64,000 nucleotides of DNA from Arthrobacter jinronghuae (GTDB lineage: Bacteria; Actinomycetota; Actinomycetes; Actinomycetales; Micrococcaceae). The number at the start of each line of letters is the position of its first letter. Position 1 is the stretch's first letter. Of this stretch, positions 33,962-42,570 are shown piece after piece. The position numbers and the translations under genes are program-made. The stretch lies in contig NZ_CP104263.1 in assembly GCF_025244825.1 (NCBI RefSeq), positions 1,674,001 through 1,738,000 on the forward strand. The letters run 5' to 3'. The notes under the pieces were generated by a model. That model worked only from the letters and a program-made list of their open reading frames with translations. It searched no databases and was not told the DNA's origin.

Positions 33962-34730
33962 AATGCTCTACAAGCCAGCCTCATGGAAAACTAACGAAGA
34001 TATAGTCCGTGAATGGGATGCCATTGCCGTTCAGCGCTTAGATCAAATCGACAGTGGAAGGGACAGTAGTTTCACGAATATCCTGGCACCGATGATGCTC
34101 CGTGCTGTTAGTGAGGGGGTGCAATCATCGGTTCTCGACCTAGGGTGCGGAAGTGGCACACTGACCGAGATGATGGCCGAAAGGGCTACTCGGGTAACTG
34201 GAGTTGACCCGAGTAGTAAGAATATAGAGTTGGCTACACAGCACCATTCCCCACCAAATGTGAACTATGTATGCGCAACTGCTGAAGCGTTCAATAATGA
34301 AATGAGTGTTGGCTTTGATGTCGTAGTGGCAAATATGGTTCTCATGGATGTAGTCGATCTGGCTGGGTTCTTAGGGGCGGCGTTTCGAAACTTGAATCCG
34401 GGTGGAAGATTCTTCGCAACCATTGCGAACCCAGATTTGTGGCCTGAATATTGGGGATATGAGAGCGCGCCCTGGTTCGACCGCCGGTCTGAGACTCCTA
34501 TTGAAGGGCCATTTGTTATAAGCGAGGAAAGATCGAAACTCGTTACCACGCACATACATCGGCCTGTTCGTAGTTATAGGGAAGCTTTTGCCGCCATTGG
34601 CTTCGAGGAGACGAACATCGTCGAACTTCTAGCGCCAAGTTTGTCATCTTTGGATAATGATGTACCCGAAATGCTGCCCCGCTTTCTGTTCATCTCGGCT
34701 GTGAGATCGGGCTTCGAACCTGGGGTTTAG
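33954..34730 (+). CDS. Class I SAM-dependent methyltransferase in a low-G+C block
   Basis: This 258-residue protein begins at a GTG inside the end of the preceding gene. Motif I (VLDLGCGSGT, residues 60-69), the acidic strand-2 end (VTGVDPS, 81-87) and motif IV region (FDVVVANMVLMDV, 121-133) mark a Rossmann-fold methyltransferase. NLNPGGRFFATIANPDLW and the C-terminal RSYREAFAAIGFEETNIVEL resemble small-molecule methyltransferases rather than DNA methyltransferases. Low G+C, like its partner. The overlapping start implies coupled translation; the substrate is unknown. Confidence 0.85.
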   Translation: MNEMLYKPASWKTNEDIVREWDAIAVQRLDQIDSGRDSSFTNILAPMMLRAVSEGVQSSVLDLGCGSGTLTEMMAERATRVTGVDPSSKNIELATQHHSPPNVNYVCATAEAFNNEMSVGFDVVVANMVLMDVVDLAGFLGAAFRNLNPGGRFFATIANPDLWPEYWGYESAPWFDRRSETPIEGPFVISEERSKLVTTHIHRPVRSYREAFAAIGFEETNIVELLAPSLSSLDNDVPEMLPRFLFISAVRSGFEPGV

Positions 34731-34762
34731 AATTGCTTGATGTCTGAGGGCGCCGGCTCGCG

Positions 34763-34793
34763 GGTGCCTGCCGTGGACAGTATGGCAGGCACC
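34763..34793. terminator. Hairpin between the low-G+C block and hisE
   Basis: Arms GGTGCCTGCC (34763-34772) and GGCAGGCACC (34784-34793) are perfect complements around an 11-base loop. It lies in the 123 bp between the methyltransferase stop and the hisE start. It may terminate the upstream operon or act in the his leader. No T-run follows. Confidence 0.55.
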
Positions 34794-34853
34794 GCCGTCA
34801 CACCCCGCCCCACGATTCCGCCCCAACCAGCCCCACAGCGTACCCTTGGCAGT

Positions 34854-35117
34854 GTGAAAACCTTCGAAGACCTCTTTGCCGAGCTGAGCCAGAAAGTTCA
34901 GGACCGCCCCGCCGGGTCACGCACCGTGGCCGAATTCGAGTCGGGAGTGCATGGCATCGGTAAGAAGGTTGTTGAGGAGGCCGCCGAAGTGTGGATGGCC
35001 GCCGAATACGAATCCGATGCCGAATGCGCCGAAGAAATCTCCCAGCTGCTCTACCACCTCCAGGTCCTGATGCTGGCCAAGGGCCTGACCCTGCAGGACG
35101 TCTACAAGCATCTCTAG
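34854..35117 (+). CDS. hisE: Phosphoribosyl-ATP pyrophosphohydrolase
   Basis: From the GTG at 34854 this is an 87-residue protein, the usual HisE length; the frame extends upstream but the extension is Pro-rich and not conserved-looking. [14 protein letters not shown] opens the all-alpha fold, and [17 protein letters not shown] carries the metal-binding EExxE motif. It removes pyrophosphate from phosphoribosyl-ATP, step 2 of histidine synthesis. hisG follows 76 bp downstream. Confidence 0.93.
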   Translation: MKTFEDLFAELSQKVQDRPAGSRTVAEFESGVHGIGKKVVEEAAEVWMAAEYESDAECAEEISQLLYHLQVLMLAKGLTLQDVYKHL

Positions 35118-35192
35118 CCGCGCGCTGACTTTCAGCGTGTGGCCCGCCGGTCGAACCTTTTCCCAAACGAACTTCCAGCGAAAGATGCTCCC

Positions 35193-36035
35193 ATGCTCCG
35201 TGTAGCCGTACCCAACAAGGGTGCCCTGTCCGAATCCGCCTCCGCCATGCTCAACGAGGCGGGCTACCGCCAGCGCCGCGACACCCGCGAACTGGTCATG
35301 GTGGACCCCGATAACGACGTCGAATTCTTCTTCCTCCGCCCCCGCGACATCGCCGTCTACGTCGGCGCCGGAACGCTCGACGTCGGCATCACCGGCCGCG
35401 ACCTGTTCCTGGACGCGCAGGTGGACGCCGAAGAGCTGATGAACCTCGGCTTCGGCGCCTCCACCTTCCGCTTCGCCGGCCCGGTGGGGGACTTCTCCTC
35501 CATCGACCAGCTCGAAGGCAAGCGCCTGGCCACCAGCTACGACGGCCTGCTGCGCTCCTACCTGTCCGAACGCGGCATCAACGCCTCCGTGGTCCGGCTC
35601 GACGGTGCCGTGGAATCCTCCGTGCGCCTCGGCGTCGCGGACGCAATTGCCGACGTCGTCGAAACCGGCACCACTCTCCGTGCCGCCGGGATGGAAATCT
35701 TCGGCGAACCGATCCTGAAGTCCGAGGCCGTGCTGATCGGCCGCAAGGGTGCCAGCCCCGCCGGCGTCGACGTGCTGATCCGCCGCCTGCGCGGCGTCCT
35801 AGTGGCACGCCAGTACGTGATGATGGACTACGACGTCCGCAAGGACCTCGTGGACGAGGCCGCCGCGCTGACCCCGGGGCTGGAATCGCCCACCGTCTCC
35901 CCGCTGCAGAACAGCGACTGGGTGGCTGTGCGCTCCATGATCAAGAAGTCCGACACCAACCGGATCATGGACGAGCTCTACGACATCGGCGCCCGCGCCA
36001 TCCTGGTCAGCAGCATCCACGCCTGCCGGATCTAG
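35193..36035 (+). CDS. hisG: ATP phosphoribosyltransferase, long form
   Basis: The ATG at 35193 gives 280 residues, the long HisG form with its C-terminal allosteric domain. [20 protein letters not shown] is the classic N-terminus, and [13 protein letters not shown] is also typical. The regulatory domain ([20 protein letters not shown]) is visible at the end, ending [11 protein letters not shown]. It catalyses the first, feedback-controlled step of histidine synthesis (ATP plus PRPP). A longer GTG frame starting at 35139 is not supported. Confidence 0.95.
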   Translation: MLRVAVPNKGALSESASAMLNEAGYRQRRDTRELVMVDPDNDVEFFFLRPRDIAVYVGAGTLDVGITGRDLFLDAQVDAEELMNLGFGASTFRFAGPVGDFSSIDQLEGKRLATSYDGLLRSYLSERGINASVVRLDGAVESSVRLGVADAIADVVETGTTLRAAGMEIFGEPILKSEAVLIGRKGASPAGVDVLIRRLRGVLVARQYVMMDYDVRKDLVDEAAALTPGLESPTVSPLQNSDWVAVRSMIKKSDTNRIMDELYDIGARAILVSSIHACRI

Positions 36036-36050
36036 GGAAGGGGACACGTT

Positions 36051-36821
36051 ATGAGTGTTGCCATCCGCGTCATCCCCTGCCTGGACGTCGACGCCGGCCG
36101 GGTGGTCAAGGGGATCAAATTCGAGGGCCTGCGCGACGCCGGCGATCCGGTGGAGCTCGCGCACCGGTATGACCGTGCCGGCGCCGACGAACTGACCTTC
36201 CTCGACGTCACCGCCTCCTCCGGCAACCGCGACACCACGTTCGACGTCGTCGCCCGCACCGCCGAAGAGGTCTTCATTCCGTTGACCGTCGGCGGGGGAG
36301 TGCGCTCCATCGCGGACGTGGACCGGCTGCTGCGCTACGGCGCGGACAAGGCCTCCATCAACACCGCCGCCGTCGCCCGCCCCGACGTGATCGACGAAAT
36401 CACTCGGCACTTCGGCTCCCAGGTGCTGACGCTCTCCGTGGATGCCCGGCGCACGCACGACGGCGCCACGCCGTCCGGCTTCGAGGTCACCACCCACGGC
36501 GGGCGCACCGGCACCGGGATCGACGCCGTCGCCTGGGCGAAGGAAGCGGCTGACCGCGGCGTGGGGGAGATCCTGCTGAACTCCATCGACGCCGACGGCA
36601 CCCGTGAGGGCTTCGACATCGAGATGATCCGGGCCGTCCGTGCCGCCGTCGACGTGCCGCTCATCGCTTCCGGCGGGGCCGGCAAGCCGGAGCATTTCCC
36701 GGCCGCCGTGATTGCCGGGGCCGACGCCGTCCTGGCCGCCTCGGTGTTCCACTTCGGCCCGGACGATGCGATCCATCAGGTCAAGCAGGCCATCCGCGAC
36801 GCCGGGTTCGACGTCCGCTAG
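36051..36821 (+). CDS. hisF: Imidazole glycerol phosphate synthase, cyclase subunit
   Basis: This 256-residue (beta/alpha)8 protein opens with [20 protein letters not shown] (catalytic Asp), has [13 protein letters not shown] with the second Asp, and [16 protein letters not shown] near the end. It closes the imidazole ring using ammonia from HisH, step 5 of the pathway. It is 15 bp after hisG. hisH, hisA, hisB and others are not in this window. Confidence 0.95.
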   Translation: MSVAIRVIPCLDVDAGRVVKGIKFEGLRDAGDPVELAHRYDRAGADELTFLDVTASSGNRDTTFDVVARTAEEVFIPLTVGGGVRSIADVDRLLRYGADKASINTAAVARPDVIDEITRHFGSQVLTLSVDARRTHDGATPSGFEVTTHGGRTGTGIDAVAWAKEAADRGVGEILLNSIDADGTREGFDIEMIRAVRAAVDVPLIASGGAGKPEHFPAAVIAGADAVLAASVFHFGPDDAIHQVKQAIRDAGFDVR

Positions 36822-36906
36822 CTGGGCAACCGGGGAGCACTCCGTGGTATCCGGCGGCGCGCTGTGGTGGACTGTACCACCCGCGCTCCGTCGAACAGGT
36901 CACGTT

Positions 36907-36987
36907 TCCCTCCGCTTTGTGACTATCCCTGCGCCGCGCGGCGCAGGGATAGTCACAAAACGGAGGTTTTCGGACAAAGCGGAGGGA
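36907..36987. repeat. 44-bp perfect palindrome with outer inverted repeat
   Basis: Bases 36916-36959 form a perfect 44-bp palindrome with no loop: arm TTTGTGACTATCCCTGCGCC... runs to the centre at 36937/36938. With one mismatch the pairing continues outward to about 29 bp per arm. A separate 14-bp inverted repeat (TCCCTCCGCTTTGT at 36907-36920 pairs with 36974-36987) overlaps it. It lies between hisF and a GNAT gene on the same strand. It may be a terminator or a repeated intergenic element. Confidence 0.85.
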
Positions 36988-37075
36988 TTCGGGAGCCGCA
37001 GTCCGCAGACCGCCGGGCGGGGAGACCCGCTTGGCTTCCGGTGAGACCGGGGATGCATGTGGCATGCTCACGTCC

Positions 37076-37561
37076 ATGACTACGCCAACACGCCTTCGGC
37101 CCGCCGAAGTAAGCGATCTGCCTTTCATCCTCCGCCAAGAGCGCGAGTACATGGAGACCATCGAGCCGCATGCGCTCCAGGGGTGGCTGACGGTTCTCGA
37201 CCAGAATCTGGAAGTCTGGATCGATTGCCTTCCCTCCACGATCTTCTGCATTGATGCAGATGGGCACCCGCTTGGGTATGTGATGTGGAGCCTTGATGGT
37301 GACACCGCAACCCTTATCTCGATCAGTGTCCTCGACGGCCGTCGTCGCCAAGGACTCGGGCGGCTTCTCCTGGATGCGTTCGAGCAGAAGGCCAGCGCAA
37401 GCGGAGCCCGCGTTGTGGAACTCGGTGTTTACCGAAGCAACCAGGCCGAGCTGCTCTACCGGGCCGCGGGCTATGAAACCACGGGCCAAGACGGTGGATA
37501 TGTGCTGTTCAGCAAGAGGCTCAGCCCTGCCGAAGGGGATAACCGGGTATTGCTGGGGTGA
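37076..37561 (+). CDS. GNAT-family N-acetyltransferase
   Basis: The ATG at 37076 gives 161 residues; an upstream GTG/TTG extension is not needed. RLRPAEVSDLPFILRQERE opens the GNAT fold, ISVLDGRRRQGLGRLLLDAFEQKA is the acetyl-CoA-binding motif, and VVELGVYRSNQAELLYRAAGYE is the final strand. It transfers acetyl groups to an unknown amine. The membrane-protein gene follows 4 bp downstream, so they are probably co-transcribed. Confidence 0.88.
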   Translation: MTTPTRLRPAEVSDLPFILRQEREYMETIEPHALQGWLTVLDQNLEVWIDCLPSTIFCIDADGHPLGYVMWSLDGDTATLISISVLDGRRRQGLGRLLLDAFEQKASASGARVVELGVYRSNQAELLYRAAGYETTGQDGGYVLFSKRLSPAEGDNRVLLG

Positions 37562-37565
37562 GCGC

Positions 37566-37958
37566 ATGGGGACGTATGAACGCCCGGGACGTGTGAAGCA
37601 TGTGAACCGTCAGGGCGCTGGAACGGCAGGGTTCATTCTTGCAGGCGTGCTTATCTGTGCCCTGCCGGCGCTGTTGTTCGGGACGAATCTGGGCTTTTAC
37701 CCGACCCGCATGGTGTGCACCCCGGAAACCGGTTACGGTTCGGGCTGCGACGAAGGCGGAATGGAACTCTCGCTGATAATTTTCGCCTTCGTCGCCCTGC
37801 CTTGGGCCGGCTTCTCGCTGTATCTGACCATCCGGGTCCGGCAGGGGAGGACATGGCTTCAAAGGTGGTGGCCCTTTGCCGCGTTCTCCCTGCTCACTGC
37901 CCTGTTCGTCGTCGCCGGCATGGTCTCTGCCCTGAGCGAGCCTGATGCCTACTTCTAA
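37566..37958 (+). CDS. Hypothetical membrane protein
   Basis: From ATG 37566 this is a 130-residue protein with three hydrophobic segments (AGTAGFILAGVLICALPALL, LSLIIFAFVALPWAGFSLYL, and FAAFSLLTALFVVAGMVSAL). No family is recognised. Its coding region lies 4 bp after the GNAT gene. Confidence 0.6.
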   Translation: MGTYERPGRVKHVNRQGAGTAGFILAGVLICALPALLFGTNLGFYPTRMVCTPETGYGSGCDEGGMELSLIIFAFVALPWAGFSLYLTIRVRQGRTWLQRWWPFAAFSLLTALFVVAGMVSALSEPDAYF

Positions 37959-37971
37959 ATCCAGCAGGACC

Positions 37972-38005
37972 AAGCGCGGGCCTTGACAAGGTTGGCGAAG
38001 GGCAG
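37972..38005 (-). pseudogene. Fragment of a second copy of the GIY-YIG-like gene tail
   Basis: These 34 bp match 32 of 34 bases of 39344-39377, which encode the end of the gene at 39342 (LPFANLVQARA). On the minus strand the fragment reads LPFANLVKARA and is not part of any open gene. The two copies flank the manA-like gene as direct repeats. It could be a scar of duplication or of recombination. Confidence 0.7.
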
Positions 38006-38021
38006 CCGACCGTAAGACCGG

Positions 38022-39137
38022 CTAGAGCCTTGAGGCCACGAAGATCTGGGACGGCCCCGTGACCGTGGCTGTCACAGTCTCCCCGGCGTACAGGATCTTC
38101 GCTTCGGGCTCGATGTCCGCTGTGACCTCGTCCACCGTGATGGCGGCCGGCTCCAACGCAGCCAGCACCACGCTGAACGGACCCACGCGGACGGGCATCG
38201 GATCATCGCCTACAACCACTCGCCGCAGCTCCATGTCGTCGCTCCAGAGCGGAATGCGCTGTTCGCCTGGGCCGACGTCGAGCACGGGAAGGGGAGAAGG
38301 CTGCGGTTGTTCGTTGCCCGTCAACAGCTGCAGCTCGCAGAGGTCCACGTACCCGTTGGCCAGACCGGCCTGAAGCGCATTGTCGGAGGTGCCCATAACC
38401 AGCACTGCCCGACCGGATAGGTACGTATGCAGGCATCCGGGAGGGATCACGGCCGCCCGGCCGGGTTCCAGCTCGATCAGCTTCATGCAGATAGCCAGCA
38501 GGATGCCTCGGTCGTGGGGGAAAAGATGCTGAAGCCGGCGTACTACGGCGACCGCTTGGGCGGCCGGTCCTTCGACGTGCCGGACCCGTTCCACGGCGTC
38601 GGCTGTTTCCCGCAGTGCCGCTGCGTTTTCGTGCGGCGTCATGCGCAGCACGGAGTGGATGACAGTCTCATGGTGGAAGGAAAGGTAGGAACGCAACCAG
38701 GGCAGTTCCAGCCCCGAAGCGATGGCCTGAAGTTCTTCCGTGCTCCGCTCCCCGGCAAGCACGCGCAGGTGCGTGAGAGCCACGGCGACCTCGCACTTCG
38801 GGTTGCGGTCCTTGTAGTTACGGTTTCCCGCACCCAGCGGCACGCCCCGAGCCTGTTCCCGCACGAAACCCGCCAGCGCCTGCTCCCAGTGCGGGTGCAG
38901 CATGATCGGCGGTGGAACATCGGCGTCCAGGACCCAGAGGCGGAAAGGAAACGGGGAGCCGGTTCCGGCTTCCGGACGGGGGACTGCGACCGGCTCGTCC
39001 GCGGCAAAGCGCTCCAGCGTTTGGCGGTAGGTTGCGGGATCCCAGTCAATGAGTAGGCCGCGGGAAGATAGTGGTAAAAGACGGCGAGAGGGTGCTACAG
39101 ACCGTGAGTGGGAGGAATTAGTACGCACGAGGGTCAC
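38022..39137 (-). CDS. manA: Mannose-6-phosphate isomerase-like protein (class I)
   Basis: This 371-residue protein has the class I phosphomannose isomerase signatures HPHWEQALAGFVREQ, NYKDRNPKCEVAVALTHLRV (family YKDxNHKPE), and IPPGCLHTYLSGRAVLVMGTSDNALQAG, so zinc-binding residues are present. These enzymes interconvert mannose-6-P and fructose-6-P for capsule or cell-wall sugars. The N-terminal ~50 residues (LPLSSRGLLIDWDPATY) do not show the usual YxWGS opening, so the start (a GTG) or the front part may be altered or rebuilt. Confidence 0.8.
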   Translation of the reverse strand: MTLVRTNSSHSRSVAPSRRLLPLSSRGLLIDWDPATYRQTLERFAADEPVAVPRPEAGTGSPFPFRLWVLDADVPPPIMLHPHWEQALAGFVREQARGVPLGAGNRNYKDRNPKCEVAVALTHLRVLAGERSTEELQAIASGLELPWLRSYLSFHHETVIHSVLRMTPHENAAALRETADAVERVRHVEGPAAQAVAVVRRLQHLFPHDRGILLAICMKLIELEPGRAAVIPPGCLHTYLSGRAVLVMGTSDNALQAGLANGYVDLCELQLLTGNEQPQPSPLPVLDVGPGEQRIPLWSDDMELRRVVVGDDPMPVRVGPFSVVLAALEPAAITVDEVTADIEPEAKILYAGETVTATVTGPSQIFVASRL

Positions 39138-39341
39138 TTAGATCACCAGAATGGGACAAAGACGAACCTATTGGGCCCGGCGATGGCCTTGGGCCGGCGA
39201 TTGGCCGGCGCCCGACAGGCACACAACCAGTCATTTAATTGTAGCCATTCCCGTCGCGGAGTGTGGGCCGGCCCCGGCCCGGAGGCTCTCCGTGATTGGT
39301 AGGAGGCGGCTCGTACTATTTCCAGTCAGGAATAACAGCTC

Positions 39342-39836
39342 CTAAGCGCGGGCCTGGACGAGGTTGGCGAAGGGCAGTTTGCCGTATAAACGGACAAACT
39401 CCGCCTGGTACTTTGCGAGGGCCGGGTTGAGCGCGTCGGGCGGCAGTTCCTTCCACGCCACCAGAAGATCTTCTGCATCGAGCAGCTGCCAGATCAGCCG
39501 GCCGTCCCAGTGCCCCGGCGGCTTTCCCCTGCCGAAGTCCACGAATTCGGAGATCTGCCGTCGCAGACCGCGGTTGCCCTGGCTGCCGGCGCCGGCCTTG
39601 CCGAGAAACAGCACGTCGGCATCCGCCACCCACTCGGCGGCGAGCTCATCCCGGGACAGGGTTGGCTTCTTCTTTTTGAACACCCCGGCCGTGCTTTCCT
39701 TGAGGAACCGCGGTTCGAACCCCTCGGGCCGCAGCACGGCGAAAATGCCCTGACGCTGCGGGATCCGGTTGACGTCCAGACCGTCGATGGGCCGGAAGCC
39801 GGTGAAGCCGTCGTCCTTGAGTGATTTCCTGTTCAA
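39342..39836 (-). CDS. GIY-YIG-like fold protein, putative
   Basis: Starting at TTG 39836, with AGGA upstream, this is a 164-residue protein; the much longer open frame upstream is a shadow. RQGIFAVLRP, VLFLGKAGAG, LRRQISEFVDFG and LLVAWKEL in order resemble a GIY-YIG-type nuclease fold with a long insertion (family G[IVL]Y.. LYIGkt). The key residues are not fully clear. It is transcribed towards manA. Its last 34 bp recur as a fragment at 37972. Confidence 0.6.
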   Translation of the reverse strand: MNRKSLKDDGFTGFRPIDGLDVNRIPQRQGIFAVLRPEGFEPRFLKESTAGVFKKKKPTLSRDELAAEWVADADVLFLGKAGAGSQGNRGLRRQISEFVDFGRGKPPGHWDGRLIWQLLDAEDLLVAWKELPPDALNPALAKYQAEFVRLYGKLPFANLVQARA

Positions 39837-39986
39837 CGGGTTCCTAGCGGGTGAAGTGGCGAATTGCGGTCGGCAGGGGGAGATGCTGCGCCCACCAATG
39901 ATATCCGGACACCCCGGCGGACTCAGTCGGTAACCTTCGTGTCCACAGGCCACAATGGGTCCTGTTGATCCACGAAAGGAATACGC

Positions 39987-41198
39987 GTGCGCTCCACCGC
40001 CGGACCCGGCCTGCTGTTTGTGCTGGTCTGCGCCATGGGCGCCGGCCCGATGATGAACTACGGGCTCTCCGCGACGAGCACGCTGATCATGGCGGACCTG
40101 GGAATCAGCGAAGCGCAGTTCGGCGTGCTGGCGGCCACCTGTTTCGCGGGAGCTGCTGTGTCGTCCATGTGGCTGGGCCGGCTGAGCGACCGGATCAGCG
40201 CCCGCTCCCAACTGCTGATTATCTTCGGCGGCACCGCCCTCGCCCTGGGCTTCGCCGCCTTGTCCGGCAACTACTTCTGGCTGCTGGCCGCCGTCCTGCT
40301 TTCCGGCCCCGCGCAGGCCATCTCCAACCCCACCACGAACCGGATCATCATCCACGCCGTCGAACCGGGCAAACGGCCCGGCTGGATGGGAATCAAGCAG
40401 TCCGGTGTGCAGGCCAGCCAGCTGTTCTCCAGTCTCTTCTTCCCGGCCGCCGCCCTGATCGCCGGATGGCGCGGGGCCGCCGTGGGCGCCGTCGTCGTGC
40501 TGTTCCTGTTGCTCGCGTACGCGTGGTTCCGGCTGCCGCCCGAACCACGGCCCCACGCTTCGGCAGCGCCCCGGCCACCCGTGGACCGCAAGTTCCCTGC
40601 CTCAGTCTGGCTGCTGGCAGCGTTTGCCCTGTTTTCCGGTGCCGGCATGCAGGCCACCAACGTCTATCTGCCCCTGTTCGCGCAGCGGGAGATCGGCTTC
40701 TCGCTGCTGATGGGCGGCGTCACGGCGGCGGTGGCCGGCGTCGTCGGCGTGACCTCCCGGGTGCTCTGGGGACGAAGGATGGCCGACGGCGTCCGGGCCT
40801 CCACCCTGCTGCTGATCCTCGCCGCCGGGGCTGTCTGCGGTGCTGCCCTGCTCCTTGCGGCCGGGCAGACCGGAGCGCCCGCACTGCTGTGGTGCGGCGT
40901 CGTCTTCCACGGCGCCTCCGTGCTGGGCGTGAACGTGGTGGTGATGGCCGGCGTGCTGCGCGAGGTTCCCCGGGAACGGGTGGGCGCGGCGTCCGGGGCC
41001 GTCTCGCTGGGCATGTACTCCGGTTTCGCGCTGGGGCCGCTGGCCATGGGCCTGCTGCTCCAGTACTCCGGCGGGTTCCTCGCCGGGTGGCTGTTCATAG
41101 GCGCGGCCTACGTGGTCTGCGGCGGCATCGGCCTGGCGTACCGGCGGCTGGGCTCGAAACGGGCCGGATCCGCCGTCGTCGGTACCCCGAGGAAATAA
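39987..41198 (+). CDS. MFS transporter
   Basis: This 403-residue protein (GTG start with AAAGGA ahead) has about 12 helices. Motif A-like SSMWLGRLSDRISARSQLL lies in loop 2-3. It resembles the CynX/NimT- or YbjJ-type major facilitator group. Substrate is unknown. The zinc alcohol dehydrogenase gene follows 66 bp downstream in the same direction, possibly as part of the same transcript. Confidence 0.88.
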   Translation: MRSTAGPGLLFVLVCAMGAGPMMNYGLSATSTLIMADLGISEAQFGVLAATCFAGAAVSSMWLGRLSDRISARSQLLIIFGGTALALGFAALSGNYFWLLAAVLLSGPAQAISNPTTNRIIIHAVEPGKRPGWMGIKQSGVQASQLFSSLFFPAAALIAGWRGAAVGAVVVLFLLLAYAWFRLPPEPRPHASAAPRPPVDRKFPASVWLLAAFALFSGAGMQATNVYLPLFAQREIGFSLLMGGVTAAVAGVVGVTSRVLWGRRMADGVRASTLLLILAAGAVCGAALLLAAGQTGAPALLWCGVVFHGASVLGVNVVVMAGVLREVPRERVGAASGAVSLGMYSGFALGPLAMGLLLQYSGGFLAGWLFIGAAYVVCGGIGLAYRRLGSKRAGSAVVGTPRK

Positions 41199-41264
41199 AC
41201 GACGCCGGATCGGGCTTGTGCTTTAAGTGCCCTATGGCACGGTTACCCCACAGCTTGGAGATTT

Positions 41265-42305
41265 ATGAGTACCGCACGCGCTTACGCAGCCACTTCCGCC
41301 ACCGATCCGTTGGTCCCCACCACGATCGAACGCCGCGAGGTCGGCCCGCATGACGTCCTCATCGACATCGCTTATGCCGGTGTCTGCCACTCGGACATCC
41401 ACACCGTCCGCGGCGAATGGGGACCCATCGCGTACCCGCAGGTCGTCGGGCACGAAATCGTGGGCACCGTGGCCGAGGTCGGAGCCGACGTCACCGCGCA
41501 CAAGGTCGGCGACCGGGTGGGCGTTGGCTGCATGGTTAACTCCTGCGGCGAATGCGAAAACTGCCAGGCCGGCATGGAGAACTACTGCCTGAACGGCAAC
41601 GTCGGCACCTACGCCAGCGAGGACCGCGACGGCACCATCACCCAGGGCGGCTACGCCACCTCCGTCGTCGTGAATGACGGCTTCGTGCTCCGCGTCCCGG
41701 AGAGCATCCCGTACGAAGCCGCGGCCCCGCTGCTCTGTGCCGGCATCACCACCTACTCACCCCTCGCACACTGGAACGCAGGGCCGGGCAAGCGGGTCGC
41801 CGTCGTCGGCATGGGTGGACTCGGCCACATGGCCGTGAAGATCGCCGTCGCCATGGGCGCCGAGGTCACCGTGCTGTCCCAGACGCTGAGCAAGCAGGAA
41901 GACGGCCTTCGTTTCGGTGCCGAGCACTACTACGCCACCAGCGATGACACCACGTTCGAGAAGCTCGCGAACACGTTCGACCTGATCATTAACACGGTCA
42001 GCGCGCCGATCGATCTGCAGCAGTACCTGTCGCTGCTGCGACTGGACGGCACCATGGTCAGCGTGGGTGCTCCGCCCGAGGCACTGCCCATCTCCGTCTT
42101 CACCCTGATGAGCAAGCGCCGCTCCTACGCCGCCTCGAACATCGGCGGCATCAGCGAAACCCAGGAAATGCTGGACTTCTGCGCCGAACACAATATTGCC
42201 CCCGAGATCGAGCTGATCAAGGCCGAGGACATCAACACCGCCTACGAGCGTGTGCTGAAGTCCGACGTCCGCTACCGGTTCGTCATTGACGCGGCGACTA
42301 TCTAA
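41265..42305 (+). CDS. Zinc-dependent NAD(P) alcohol dehydrogenase, paralogue
   Basis: This 346-residue protein is very similar over its whole length to the one at 19913. It has the catalytic zinc motif [10 protein letters not shown] and GHEIVG, the four-cysteine loop [15 protein letters not shown], and the NADP motif [13 protein letters not shown]. It belongs to the AdhC/YahK aldehyde reductase group. It ends with a strong terminator at 42344. The two copies probably differ in regulation or substrate. Confidence 0.93.
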   Translation: MSTARAYAATSATDPLVPTTIERREVGPHDVLIDIAYAGVCHSDIHTVRGEWGPIAYPQVVGHEIVGTVAEVGADVTAHKVGDRVGVGCMVNSCGECENCQAGMENYCLNGNVGTYASEDRDGTITQGGYATSVVVNDGFVLRVPESIPYEAAAPLLCAGITTYSPLAHWNAGPGKRVAVVGMGGLGHMAVKIAVAMGAEVTVLSQTLSKQEDGLRFGAEHYYATSDDTTFEKLANTFDLIINTVSAPIDLQQYLSLLRLDGTMVSVGAPPEALPISVFTLMSKRRSYAASNIGGISETQEMLDFCAEHNIAPEIELIKAEDINTAYERVLKSDVRYRFVIDAATI

Positions 42306-42343
42306 TCCGTTAGTTGACAGCAGAGGCTAGTTGATAGCAGCGG

Positions 42344-42371
42344 CGCCCCGCCGGTTGGCGGGGCGTTTCTG
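42344..42371 (+). terminator. Intrinsic terminator of the alcohol dehydrogenase
   Basis: Arms CGCCCCGCC (42344-42352) and GGCGGGGCG (42357-42365) close a 4-base loop, followed by TTTCTG. It lies 39 bp after the stop of the dehydrogenase. Confidence 0.8.
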
Positions 42372-42486
42372 CGTTAAGGTGTAGCCAGGTTTGGTGCGGG
42401 CAACGGGGGACATAAGGGCAAGGTGGGTACCGGAGGAAACACCATCCGTGTAAAGCCGGCGTAAACCGCCGTAGTCACTGCCCGCC

Positions 42487-42492
42487 TATAAT
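42487..42492 (+). promoter_or_regulatory. Candidate -10 box
   Basis: TATAAT is a perfect -10 hexamer, 79 bp upstream of the DUF808 start. No good -35 box stands at 16-18 bp, so the call is tentative. Confidence 0.35.
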
Positions 42493-42570
42493 TGAGCACA
42501 TGCCAATTCTGCGCCTGGAGGGCGCCCTCCGTGAGCACCTGCCCGTCCCGCACCAGCATGGAGCCGCACT

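Noticed and set aside
39837..40556. Long minus-strand extension of the GIY-YIG-like frame
   Set aside because: It runs through the MFS gene in the other strand and is compositionally a shadow; the TTG at 39836 with an AGGA site is the better start.
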